From Diprion similis (taxonomy: Eukaryota > Arthropoda > Insecta > Hymenoptera > Diprionidae): 64,000 bases of DNA. Under the pieces are notes generated by a model. It worked only from the letters and a program-made list of their open reading frames with translations. It had not been told where the DNA came from and did no database searches. Positions 41,601 through 49,600 of the stretch are shown here, piece by piece (the stretch's first letter is position 1; each line of letters starts with the position of its first letter). Location: contig NC_060106.1 in the NCBI RefSeq assembly GCF_021155765.1, positions 13,666,031 through 13,730,030 on the forward strand, read 5' to 3'. The position numbers and the translations under genes are program-made.

Positions 41601-42003
41601 TGAGTGATTCACGTATTGAATTATAATTGAGTTCTTAAAATAGTAGATAAACTAAGAGCTATTCATATAATTACTGATTAAATTTACAGGGATAATCCTG
41701 CAGAACGCCTGGGATATCAAAAGGGTGGTATTAGCGAAATACAAAAGCATAAGTAAGTAATTCTGAGATGGAGATAAAATTCAGTGTCACCATTTTCATT
41801 GAATCTTTAATTTTCATCCACTTTTCGTATTAATTAGGTGGTTCGATGGCTTCAATTGGGAAGGATTGCGCGCAAGAACACTGGAGCCTCCAATCATGCC
41901 TCGAGTTCGCAATGCAACAGACACTACAAACTTTGACGAATATCCACCAGATTCGGATCCGCCACCTCTTGATGACGTTTCGGGGTGGGATAATGATTTC
42001 TAA
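10001..42003 (+). CDS. for: foraging: cGMP-dependent protein kinase, long (1A) isoform
   Basis: Serine/threonine kinase activated by cGMP, acting in the cytosol and at membranes; in insects it controls feeding and foraging behaviour. The model is join(10001..10413, 21002..21168, 37103..37322, 39029..39092, 39344..39516, 39657..39803, 40645..41091, 41207..41506, 41690..41752, 41838..42003). All junctions are GT-AG, phases match, and the sum is 719 codons plus stop. Domain order: leucine-zipper coiled coil (about residues 52-98), pseudosubstrate RAQGISAEP (about 114-122), two cyclic-nucleotide pockets ([13 protein letters not shown] and GEKALQGDDLRTA), and kinase with [12 protein letters not shown] lysine in FALKQMKK (K438), [14 protein letters not shown] (D550) and the activation loop [14 protein letters not shown]. 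The AGC tail ends in WDNDF. All catalytic residues are present. Length and order fit animal PKG I. Two further first exons give 674- and 682-residue isoforms. Identification is very secure; UTR limits are unknown. Confidence 0.95.
10472..10494 (+). repeat. C23 homopolymer
   Basis: Twenty-three consecutive C bases, 58 bases after the exon 1A donor. It is prone to sequencing error and length variation. Confidence 0.9.
11161..11210 (+). repeat. CTA/ATT triplet repeat
   Basis: Interrupted runs of CTA and ATT triplets in the for 1A-1B intron. Confidence 0.8.
12255..12262. promoter_or_regulatory. Perfect CRE palindrome in for intron 1A
   Basis: TGACGTCA is present. About 220 bases upstream, at 12031-12041, a CRE-like TACGTCA overlaps an E-box CACGTG. 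The stretch 11400-12500 is GC-rich like the promoter zones around exons 1A, 1B and 1C, so it may be an enhancer or a further promoter. No coding exon was recognised here. Confidence 0.3.
16188..16221 (+). promoter_or_regulatory. Candidate Inr plus DPE core promoter for for exon 1B
   Basis: TCAGT at 16188-16192 is an insect initiator core with A+1 at 16190. AGACG at 16217-16221 fits the DPE consensus RGWYV at exactly +28 to +32, the spacing such promoters require. It implies a 152-base 5' UTR before ATG 16342. No TATA box is seen at -30. The sixth initiator base is G instead of a pyrimidine. Confidence 0.5.
16342..16619 (+). CDS. for: for exon 1B: PKG I-beta-like zipper and autoinhibitor
   Basis: Alternative first coding exon, starting [18 protein letters not shown]. 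It encodes a heptad coiled coil to about residue 55 (EIDKFRQIV), a Gly/Pro linker and the pseudosubstrate KRQAISAEP, which matches the vertebrate PKG I-beta type rather than I-alpha. The donor is AG|GTATAA, with the same phase as exon 1A, so it joins exon 2 to give [11 protein letters not shown]. There is no upstream in-frame ATG in the open frame, and ATGG gives a good start context. The resulting protein is 674 residues. A candidate Inr/DPE promoter lies 152 bases upstream. The minus strand is also open over part of the exon, which I treat as a shadow. Confidence 0.9.
18551..18584 (+). repeat. CA dinucleotide microsatellite
   Basis: CA repeat with two CG interruptions near its start, in a for intron. 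Confidence 0.9.
19787..19823 (+). repeat. TTAC tetranucleotide repeat
   Basis: About nine imperfect TTAC units; they make the plus frame encode Leu-Thr-Tyr repeats, which I regard as non-coding. Confidence 0.85.
21002..21168 (+). CDS. for: for exon 2: start of first cGMP-binding domain
   Basis: Common exon for the 1A and 1B forms, encoding [20 protein letters not shown] through VFVME. It carries the start of cyclic-nucleotide-binding domain A ([20 protein letters not shown]). The acceptor is ATCAAG and the donor is G|GTGAGT, leaving phase 1. Sequence beyond 21168 stays open but is intron. Confidence 0.95.
21900..22854 (+). promoter_or_regulatory. GC-rich 5' zone before for exon 1C
   Basis: Sharp rise in GC and CpG relative to the flanking intron, similar to the zones preceding exons 1A and 1B. 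It holds two TCAGT initiator cores (22049-22053 and 22228-22232), neither with a DPE match at +28, and a CTG repeat close to the exon 1C start. It fits a promoter plus 5' UTR for the exon 1C transcript. Confidence 0.4.
22757..22778 (+). repeat. CTG repeat upstream of for exon 1C
   Basis: About seven GCT/CTG units, 77 bases before the exon 1C ATG, in the presumed 5' UTR. Confidence 0.85.
22855..23323 (+). CDS. for: for exon 1C: candidate third first exon, bypasses exon 2
   Basis: The frame opens at ATG 22855 ([18 protein letters not shown]) and ends at donor AAG|GTATCG in phase 1. Joining to exon 2 would give a stop within five codons. Joining to exon 3 at 37103 is in phase and restores the same Glu that exon 2 supplies, reading [15 protein letters not shown]. 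The 156 codons are acidic and Ser-rich in the middle, then basic ([15 protein letters not shown]). The resulting kinase is 682 residues without zipper or pseudosubstrate, and the N-terminal third of the first cGMP pocket is replaced. The GC-rich stretch upstream (21900-22850) fits a promoter and 5' UTR. The alternative is a separate unrecognised gene with an unseen second exon; transcript data would decide. Confidence 0.65.
23377..23446 (+). repeat. GTA trinucleotide repeat
   Basis: Imperfect GTA array starting about 50 bases after the exon 1C donor. Confidence 0.85.
25113..25163 (+). repeat. TCC/TTC triplet repeat
   Basis: Pyrimidine-only triplet array in the large for intron. Confidence 0.85.
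26204..26231 (+). repeat. A28 homopolymer
   Basis: Twenty-eight consecutive A bases. It could mark an old retroposition tail, but no element was recognised upstream. Confidence 0.9.
28814..29046. mobile_element. Long inverted-repeat (foldback or MITE-like) element
   Basis: A left arm of about 77 bases (28814-28890) is nearly the reverse complement of a right arm (28968-29046), separated by a spacer of about 77 bases. Shared blocks include GTTAGG at the outer ends, TTTTCACTAATTTTTTTC in the middle and ATCAAATGAAATATTT at the inner ends. There is no coding capacity. A clear target-site duplication is not visible. It could be a foldback transposon remnant or a transcribed hairpin within the for intron. 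Confidence 0.7.
30212..30373. mobile_element. MITE-like element with 27-base terminal inverted repeats
   Basis: The left end (30212-30238) and right end (30346-30373) are reverse complements over about 27 bases with few mismatches. The core is CAGTGAAATTTTGATA, flanked outside by TA on both sides. CAGT ends next to TA are typical of pogo/Tc1-mariner type elements, which duplicate TA. The G-rich flank (GGGGG) is also mirrored, so the repeat may extend outward. The interior is about 107 bases with no coding capacity and a smaller inner hairpin. Confidence 0.7.
31456..31480 (+). repeat. A25 homopolymer
   Basis: Twenty-five consecutive A bases in the large for intron, with no recognisable retroelement upstream. 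Confidence 0.9.
32627..32650 (+). repeat. TA dinucleotide repeat
   Basis: TA array in the large for intron. Confidence 0.85.
35574..35632 (+). repeat. CT dinucleotide microsatellite
   Basis: Uninterrupted CT repeat for about 37 bases followed by degenerate CT/CCT units. Confidence 0.9.
35679..35720 (+). repeat. TTC triplet repeat
   Basis: TTC array about 50 bases after the CT microsatellite. Together they form a pyrimidine-rich block that could adopt triplex (H-DNA) structure. Confidence 0.85.
37103..37322 (+). CDS. for: for exon 3: cGMP pocket A
   Basis: Encodes [13 protein letters not shown] through YTDFLK, including the phosphate-binding cassette [14 protein letters not shown] and the helix [13 protein letters not shown]. 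The acceptor follows a long T-rich tract (TTTATTTTACAG); the donor is AG|GTAATT, phase 2. It follows a 14-16 kb intron and accepts either exon 2 or exon 1C. Confidence 0.95.
37550..37571 (+). repeat. GT dinucleotide microsatellite
   Basis: Eleven GT units in the intron between for exons 3 and 4. Confidence 0.9.
39029..39092 (+). CDS. for: for exon 4: linker between cGMP domains
   Basis: A 64-base exon, AATTTCAG to GTGAGC, encoding [21 protein letters not shown]. This is the highly conserved helix that enters cyclic-nucleotide domain B. Confidence 0.93.
39344..39516 (+). CDS. for: for exon 5: cGMP pocket B
   Basis: Encodes [19 protein letters not shown] through FFGEKALQG, the core of cyclic-nucleotide domain B with its phosphate-binding cassette. 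The acceptor is TTATTACAG and the donor GG|GTAAGT, phase 2. Confidence 0.95.
39657..39803 (+). CDS. for: for exon 6: end of domain B
   Basis: Encodes [18 protein letters not shown] and the C-helix ([17 protein letters not shown]) to VVRR. The Arg-Thr-Ala after the cassette is the cGMP-contact position. Acceptor TTTCCAG, donor AG|GTAATT. Confidence 0.95.
40645..41091 (+). CDS. for: for exon 7: kinase N-lobe and catalytic loop
   Basis: Encodes [13 protein letters not shown], the glycine loop [11 protein letters not shown], the ATP lysine in SFALKQMKK, the C-helix region and the catalytic loop [13 protein letters not shown]. Acceptor AAAATAG is preceded by a weak pyrimidine tract; the donor is GG|GTAAGT. 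Confidence 0.96.
41207..41506 (+). CDS. for: for exon 8: activation segment and C-lobe
   Basis: Encodes [13 protein letters not shown], the activation loop [33 protein letters not shown] and the C-lobe helices through ALIKKLC. Acceptor ACTTCAG, donor AG|GTACGA. Confidence 0.96.
41690..41752 (+). CDS. for: for exon 9: end of kinase domain
   Basis: A 63-base exon encoding [20 protein letters not shown], the conserved arginine-containing end of the AGC kinase fold. Acceptor TTTACAG, donor AA|GTAAGT. Confidence 0.95.
41838..42003 (+). CDS. for: for exon 10: AGC C-terminal tail and stop
   Basis: Encodes [19 protein letters not shown], the tail [20 protein letters not shown] and the terminal DNDF, then TAA. 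This matches the closing tail of metazoan PKG I. Confidence 0.96.
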
Positions 42004-45000
42004 CCCAAACTCCATGAATAGCCAGAAGGCTCTCTATACAGCTGTTTACCCATCACTCGGATGACCGCGTGGTTGGCAGAGTATATTTTTATAATTAATT
42101 ATAACTATTGATGACTTGCCTCGAGTATTTTTTGCAAATATCTCATGGCAGGTTTGACACTAAAGAACAGCAATTGGACGGATTAACTTCGATCGCTTTG
42201 GTGTGAATGCTGTATCAGGTAGAATAAAACTTGCCACGGTCACTTCTCTCATAGCTATTCCCTAGACGGCAACGCCTTAAGAACTCTACAGGATCTAGGT
42301 ATCTCATTTTTGAAATTAACTGCAGATGATGGTAATATCATTGATCGATGCGACATCTCTGTGGCGGCAGCTTTTACGATGAGTTTTACTGTACAAGGGT
42401 CCATAGATATTTACGAGAATTGAGTAATTGCATTTGAAAAAAATTGTATTCTTTTATACGTCCAAGTTTAGTCTTTTGAGTATTTTTTCTTTTTCGCCAA
42501 AAAAATTTAATTGCGCATGTTACAAGTAATTGAATTTGGAATTTAGAAGTTGTAGCTTTAAAATCTGCTGTATTCTCGTCAATTTTCATGTGATCGAAAA
42601 AGAAAAAAAAATTACCCGATTATTTTTGGTTTCTCTGCTCAATACGCCTTCAATATTTTTTCATGCAAATTAGACTCGATTGAAGGTTATCAGTTAGTGT
42701 CCAATTAGGGATGAGAGTGACTCAGAATATAGTGGAATATTAGAAAAGGATAGTTTGCGAAAAAGACTTTGATATCAGCACAAGTCCGGGTGAGAATCCA
42801 ATCGTAATTGGCTATGCGGTCTGATGAATGTCTAGAAAGCTTGCTGCTATATTGTAATATGCAGATTAGTTCCTTCATTAAATAAGTGACAAAAAGGAAT
42901 TATAGGAAGACGATGATGAGGAAAAGAACCAGTTCCTTATTTATCATGTTCAAAACTACCACCCAGAAAGTAGGAAACGTTGATACACTCGACCCACACG
43001 ATATTTACATACGTACAACAGTAGAAATGATTTCCCGAAAACTGTATCATTGAAAAATAATCAGGATTGTTGTAATTGCTAAAAAAATGTGACGTTTATA
43101 AATATGTAAAATTTGTGAGTATCCATAAAAGAATCGTGGTTAGCAACTTCAAGTTAGCGCATGTATGAATCCAAAAAATATAGTATTCAGTTCTGAGCGA
43201 TTATTCATAATGTAATAGGTATCCAACTTCAGTAGATTAGTAGGTATATACAATGTGTAACATATTAGGGAATCAATGAGTGGGCCTATAGTGATAAATT
43301 TGAGGCCATATATACAGTTATAATCTTCTGCATATATTTGTTCATACGCCCTATGCTGTGCAGAGTTTCATTAATCTGTTGGGTTTAATTGTTATTGTTT
43401 ATGTAAAAATAATCTTTATCTTCGAATATTACCAAATTTCGTTATTGGCTGAGCTACAAGGTTGGGTTTAATAGTGGGATTTGGAAATATGCGTAAACTT
43501 GCATCCTTGATCCCTCCACTTTTTACTACTTTTCTTCATTTCTCTCATTTCGTTCAATAGTAAAAATTCATGTTGAAATCATATTATATTTTTTGCGGAA
43601 TTCATTGCTTGAAAAATAGTGGTGAAGGATGGAGAGACATGGAAAGTTATTTTATGACATCGTTAATGCTAATATCGTTTATTCTTGTAAATAAATTGAA
43701 TAATTTTACTAAGTTTAAATACGACCAGACTGCAGCTAATTTAGAATTCTATAATTGTTTTATTAAAAAAATATTCGTTAACTATCTCGGAAAATTGGTG
43801 AATTTTTGCACATCTGTAATCAAGTCTTAAATCATGTCCCAAGTCGTAACTATTGATCTGTTTTTTTTTCTTCTAATTCTATGTATAATAATTCCTTACA
43901 ATGCAAACGGGATTTTAAACCATTGTTAGAACTTGATCGCCCACATTTCATTGCCTAAAGATAAACATCAGAAACATGCCAGTGTGCTAAGTGCCATTAT
44001 TACTTGTAAAAACTATGTAAGTGCGCGGACATGAATACGGAAAATCGTAAAATCAGCTCAAGTTAAAACGTTCTCTTGCCATCTGTACCGCAAGCTGCCG
44101 TTAAGAAATTCAAACAAAATATCATTTTAAAACACCATCAAGTCTCACGCACAGGTAAATTAAATTATTTGTTGTTTGAATCATTTTATAGTCTATTATT
44201 GTAATTTCATTCTAAATAATTATTTGAAGTAAAAACCATGTAAATAAATATTATAAATATTATGAGAATATAAATGAATAAATATATATTATAAATAATT
44301 ATGCATGTATACAGAATAAAGTTTTCATAATACGATTATCCATTGTTTTGGCATGTAATATTTCATTCGATATCACTATCTAAGCATAACATATCACAAA
44401 GTCCAATTTATTTTTCAAAGATTAGTATTAGATTTTACAAAATGTGCTAAACAATCTGTCATTGCATAGTCAAGGGTTCAACAATTAAAGCTACATTAGT
44501 CTGACTCACTAATGGTGTTAAAACTTGGCATGCTCGTACAGCAGTCGACAATATTCAATATATATTTTGTTCATATAGGCAGTGGTTTAACCATCTCAAA
44601 TTGACCTCCACTTGATCTTGGCAGCTTTGACCAAGGTCAATCGAGTACCAGAAATTAATATATTTTGTGAATCCTTGCAACTTTTGTACAACGTACGTTT
44701 TTTTGAAAAGTTTTGTGTTCAACGATCTTCTAAAAAGTTGAAAAAAAAAATTGGCGAATTGAATAGGAGCAGCTTTCCTTGTCAATATCATCAATAATAT
44801 TCTTATGTAACCCAACATTAAAAATATGAAAGCACACAATAATTGCAGACTAAGCAAGTGAAGGATTACAGTGGCCATCGCTAAGGATATCGGGCCACTA
44901 CAGTGAATGTTAACATATGAAACATAGAAAACCAATCATAAACCCAGAAGTAATTAACAGCCGACTTTTGGTTTATTCACCACACGTGCAAAAAGTAAAA

Positions 45001-45145
45001 GCGTTGGTGACAGTAAAGGATATGCAATATTGCTCACGAGTACAAACTTATAGTCTATACACGAGTCACGATAATTTTTTAATTTTTTTTTTTATGTGAT
45101 GGCAGATTTACACGTTATATTTTCTTATCCATAATTGAATATCTT
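42004..45145. other. for 3' UTR and intergenic region
   Basis: AT-rich with no supported gene. AATAAA motifs at 42223-42228 and 44315-44320 are candidate proximal and distal polyadenylation signals for for. A hydrophobic 126-codon minus-strand frame (44555-44935) is unrecognised and probably chance. Confidence 0.55.
42223..42228 (+). terminator. Candidate proximal poly(A) signal of for
   Basis: First AATAAA after the for stop codon, 220 bases downstream. Others occur further on, for example at 44315-44320, so several 3' ends are possible. Confidence 0.4.
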
Positions 45146-45151
45146 TTTATT
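45146..45151 (-). terminator. Poly(A) signal of the minus-strand candidate gene
   Basis: AATAAA on the minus strand, 72 bases downstream of the TAA at 45223. It supports a transcript ending here, convergent with for. Confidence 0.5.
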
Positions 45152-45222
45152 CAGGTTTGGTTCTTCGTAGAAACGCCATATGATACGTCATTCGACCATA
45201 TCCAACCATATCATCTTTCAGT

Positions 45223-45684
45223 TTATTTGTTTACGTCAGCAATGGTATGTTCAGGATACTTCCTGGGTATGTGATACGACCGATACGACGCAGACACAAC
45301 TGAAGGCTCAGTAAGGAACTTCAAAGTGCCGATGACTGTGCTGAGCACGGTCTTCAGTGCGTTGCCGACGGTGGCCAATGGTTGGCCTTTTTTCTTCAGT
45401 ACTTGATGCCACTCATTCCAACACCTTTTCACTCCCTCAATCCGCAGCCTTTCGACGTTTACGACACAGGGGAGGATGTTTGGCGGTTCGTCTTCAGTCG
45501 ATTACGGACCGTCAACAGGATCGGACCGTCGCGATCTTAGTGCGAGTTGATGTGAACAAACTATCCAACCTTTGATTTCATCTTCAGCACCAACGGGAAT
45601 ATCTCTCACTGCATTGTGACGTATACGCATTACAAGAGAACTGTAATATTCGATACGTTCAATCAATGGATTTCCTCTAGACAT
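45223..45684 (-). CDS. Candidate two-exon gene, product unrecognised
   Basis: Minus-strand frame in two parts: 45684-45570 and 45491-45223, joined by a 78-base GT-AG intron (45569-45492, AAAG|GTTGGA to CTGAAG|AC) that removes an in-frame TAA. The model is 127 residues, starting MSRGNPLIERIEYYSSLV and ending HTIADVNK before TAA. It contains CWNEWHQVLKKKGQPLATV and a mildly hydrophobic stretch TVLSTVIGTLKFL. AATAAA lies 72 bases past the stop, and an in-frame TGA lies just upstream of the ATG. Alternatively the first part begins at acceptor TGTCTAG (45676) and continues from upstream exons. I do not recognise a family. Amino-acid composition looks like real protein, unlike neighbouring chance frames. 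Confidence 0.5.
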
Positions 45685-45792
45685 CAATCGGTTTCACAAT
45701 CAAACTTTTGTCACACTGAGTCGAGTCCCGTAGAATCAGCAAAAGGAACTGACTGTTTCTGTTATCTGCCTGCCGGAGCTCATCAACTAGAC

Positions 45793-45944
45793 GTAAGTGT
45801 ACGCAGCATCACATAGAACTGGTCAGTATTCTTACGATAATATCTTCGATAATCAGAATTGCGTAATCGGTACGATGGCGTCTTGTAGACATCGCGTGCA
45901 TACTGCAAATGTTGCATTGCACGCGAGACGAGCGTCGGTCCCAT
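45793..45944 (-). other. Possible upstream exon of the minus-strand gene
   Basis: A minus frame from ATG 45944 reads MGPTLVSRAMQHLQYARD through DQFYVMLRTL. Ending at 45793 in phase 2, it would fit the acceptor at 45676. The donor there (GTCTAG) is poor, so this extension is tentative. Confidence 0.25.
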
Positions 45945-46110
45945 GCCGATTCGAAATCGGTATCAGCAGAGTTGCCGGTTGCCACGAGCCACTGATCCCA
46001 CCAGGAGGCCGCGTTGGAAGAAATATACATACACATAGTTGCTGATATGGACGAATCTATCAAACTTTCAACTTTTCCTTTTCCGGAATTTTGCTTTTTT
46101 CTGTACCTAC

Positions 46111-46208
46111 CGTCCGTGAGCACACACTCCAGGTTCGCGTATGTTTTCAAATGACTTCCGAGGCGAATAATTCTCGTACTACTTTCAAGTGGCGGCGTTA
46201 TAGTTGAA
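46111..46208 (-). other. Possible exon with strong splice sites, minus strand
   Basis: The acceptor is preceded by a clean pyrimidine tract (TTGTTTTTTTCCAG) and the donor is GACG|GTAGGT. One frame only is open (STITPPLESSTRIIRLGS and onward, phase 2 in, phase 1 out). It does not connect in phase with the ATG exon candidate at 46448-46531, so it may be a 5' untranslated exon or belong to a longer form. Confidence 0.3.
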
Positions 46209-46447
46209 CTGGAAAAAAACAATTTTCATATGAAATGCATTTAATTCATATCGAACGAAATACTTTAATATTGAGCATGACTTTGTCAGGATAATTTAAC
46301 AATAATATTATACATCATACGTAAATATAATATGAAGATTGAAAAAATAGCGCTACAATATCTCTGTGTACAGTCTCCCCTTCTCAGTCGATTCTGCGTA
46401 CAAGAAGTGCGCAGAGACGTGTCATAAAAAATCCCACGAGCACTGAC

Positions 46448-46531
46448 CTGGGTTCGGCCTGCCCTGTCTAAAGATTGTTTATCGTTGCATTCGTGTGTAA
46501 TAACTGGAACCACTGAGATGAGGAACGCCAT
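46448..46531 (-). other. Possible first exon, minus strand, head-to-head with AGO3
   Basis: ATG 46531 opens 28 codons (MAFLISVVPVITHECNDKQS) that end at a good donor CAG|GTCAGT. The start is 76 bases from the proposed AGO3 ATG on the other strand, which would make a compact divergent promoter. No in-phase partner exon was found with certainty. Confidence 0.25.
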
Positions 46532-46607
46532 AAACAATCACATTGTAGTGTGAATAGGAACAGTATCGCTTAGTTGTTTGTTGATTGTAGCAAAGCTTTG
46601 AAAAATT

Positions 46608-46614
46608 ATGTCAA
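46608..46614 (+). CDS. AGO3: AGO3 exon 1: seven-base coding start
   Basis: ATG TCA A followed by a perfect donor GTAAGT. Joined to the acceptor TTTTTGTCACTTAG at 46973 it gives [16 protein letters not shown] in phase. The alternative is translation from the ATG at 46976 alone, or from in-frame ATGs at 46940 or 46946 if exon 2 starts at the acceptor before 46923. Confidence 0.6.
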
Positions 46615-49600
46615 GTAAGTTTATCTTAAGTTTCACTATGATTCTCAAGCAATCTAAAGAAGATTGTTTTCTCGTAAACCACGTGTTACGCCTTGAACAG
46701 TCGCGGCGTGGGAATAAGGCGGTCGGAACGATTATGTGAAATGTGTTTTCATATTTCAGTTATTAACCTTCATTTTCGATTATAGGTTAGATAGTAAGGA
46801 AAACCGATTGCAGATTTTTTGCACAAATCTAATAGAAATTCTGTCTTAATACTATCAGAATTATTCAATTGGGAAATCGCGCTTTATTAGGATGATTAAC
46901 GAAGTGAACGATTTTTACTTCAGGCTTTATTTAGAAGAAATGATCATGCTTCAACTTGATTTTTGTCACTTAGATATGGCTGATGAACGATTAAGGCCGA
47001 TCGGACGTGGTGGTCCGATGGGCCGGGGCTCGCTTCTGGATATGTTGAAAAAACAGAACAGCAGAGGAGATGCTCCCATTCCACCTCCAAGTCTCACGCC
47101 AGTTGCCGTTTCTAGTCCACTAACTTCGGCCCCAACTTTGGGTCGTGGTCGTGCTGCGCTCTTACAGCTCGTTAAAAAATCGCCTGAAGGGCCAGTTCAA
47201 ACTGTTCCAAGTTTTGAACCAGCCCCAATATCGACAATTTCTCAGCAACCTGCATCAGCTCAAACATTACCAATATCTGAGCAACTTCCACAAGCTCGCG
47301 GCAGAGCGTCACTTCTTGGTTTGATGAAAAAGCCAATGCCGTAAGTCTAACTTTGAGTTATCCATTATGCCAAATCAATCAATTAAAATTGAAGAGATTC
47401 ATGATCATGAATAATACTGATTTTTTCACACTTTGACATCTTCATAATTTGAACAATGGTTACTTGGGTTCTATTTAATGAAACAGGTTTCAAGGGACGT
47501 CGCAAGCTTCAATGCAATACACCCCTCCAGGACCCTCGGGTGACTTACCAAGTCGGGCGATTAGTGCAATGTCTAATCTGACAATTACTGAGTCTGTTGC
47601 TGAATCTGAGCCAATATCACGGAAAGGTGTAAGCGGCACAATGTGAGTACAAATCTTTGACTGTAAATATGCTGAGCATTTGTTGAAATTTTTATCTATG
47701 GTTAGATTTGTATTAAATATAAAATTATAGAGTTGATATCATATTCATGATCAAAACTGGTGCCTTCATATACTTATAGAGTTAATTTGAGTGCCAATTA
47801 TATACGCCTGAACGTGGACCAAGGTAGAGGTGTACATGAGTATGAAGTCAAGTATTCTCCTGACCTGGATTCACGTCCTTTACGAAGTAAATTGTTGTAC
47901 CAACATTCAGTGACCCTTGGTGAAGCCAAAATATTCAATGGAGTAACTTTACACCTCGCCCAGCCATTACCACAAAATGTAAGTATTTCATACTTTGTAT
48001 GGTAACTTATGGCCATGTTTTTAATCGAGTATGATACTAATGGCAAGGAGTTATGTAGAGGACAGAGCTGCAATCACAACACCCGATGGATGGGTCTATC
48101 GTAAAGCTAACGATAATTTTCAAGAAACAGCGTCGACTCGGTGAACTCCCCGGACTATTCAATGTTTTATTCAAGCGTGTAATGTATGCCCTGGATTTGG
48201 TACAAATTGGCCAAAAGCATTTCAACTCCAGGGCAGCTCATTCTGTGCCCCAGCATAGGCTGGAATTGTGGCCAGGATACGTTACTGCCATTGACGAATA
48301 TGAGGGTGGCCTTCAACTTTGTCTTGAGAGCACTCATAGAGTCTTGCGCACAGAAACTGTGCGTGATCTCATGTAAGTGTAACTTGAGGGAGAGTTATAT
48401 GAGAAATTTACGATTTATGAGGTTTTTTTTTGCTGATGTGACAGTTAACTGTCATCTGAATAATTTTATGTATTTCATTACTAGCAACCAAGTGTATACC
48501 AAACATTCGTCTGGTCATTTTCGAGATGCAGTTATGAAAGAATTAATGGGTGTATCCGTATTAACCCGTTATAACAACAAAGTTTATCGTATTGATGATA
48601 TAAATTGGGATGAAAATCCTCTTAAAGAGTTTACTTTGAGCAAAGATCCACAAAGCAAAATGAGCCTTTACCAGTATTACAAGAATCACTGGAATATTGA
48701 AATCAGAGACCAAAAGCAACCTCTCCTGATACATAGAGCAAAAAAAAGACTCCCCTCTGGCGAGGTAAGATAGACATTAAGTCCAATATACTTGAGATTG
48801 TTTTTTTAATCTCCTTCAATAAATCGATAATGGTCCAGTATCATATGTTTTCCGCGACAATTATATTAAATACATTGCTTATATTTGAATTTAGTAATAG
48901 GGAGTAGTGCCTGATATATTCAGCAACTTGTATACTTTGCGATTAAAATATTTGGTACTTGCAAATAAAAATCTATTCCGTTTCGTTACATGAATCAACA
49001 GCAAGTTGAGGAAATTCTTGACTTGATACCAGAGTTGTGCTACCTGTCCGGCCTCACTGAGTCTATGCGACAAGATTTTAAAGTGATGAAAGACGTATCA
49101 GAAGTGACCAGAATATCACCTGAGCACCGTGTTAATGTTGCTCACCGGTTTGTTCAAGAAGTAAAGAAAAATGAAATTGCTCGCAAATTGTTAGCCAGCT
49201 GGGGATTGAACTTGGCTGATCACGTCGTTGACCTTCCTGGAAGAGTCTTAGCAGCAGAGACAATTTTCTTCGGAAATAACAAACTAGTCAAAGGTTCGGC
49301 TAATGCTGATTGGAACAGTGCTGCATGTCGTTTACCAATGCTGAGTACAGTAAGTTCTATCTTAATAATACACATGACACTATAACAAATACTTCAATGG
49401 CTTTATAATCAATAAAAAAGTTTCTTTTCTCTAATATTACAACTGATTGAAAAAAAAATTTGGTGAATGGATAATTTTATTCTGTTCAATCAGTCACTAA
49501 TATAGTTGGTTGACTAGCTCAATATTTCATGTTTGAATTCTCTTCATTGCCTGCTTACTATCAATGAGACCTCACTTAGTCTCTTCCGTTATAGCCTGGT

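Noticed and set aside
44555-44935. 126-codon hydrophobic minus-strand frame
   Set aside because: AT-rich sequence yields Leu/Ile/Phe-rich chance frames; no splice sites or family match.
45616-45816. Plus-strand frame with a perfect GTAAGT donor at 45793
   Set aside because: It overlaps the better-supported minus-strand model and has no recognisable product or upstream acceptor in phase.
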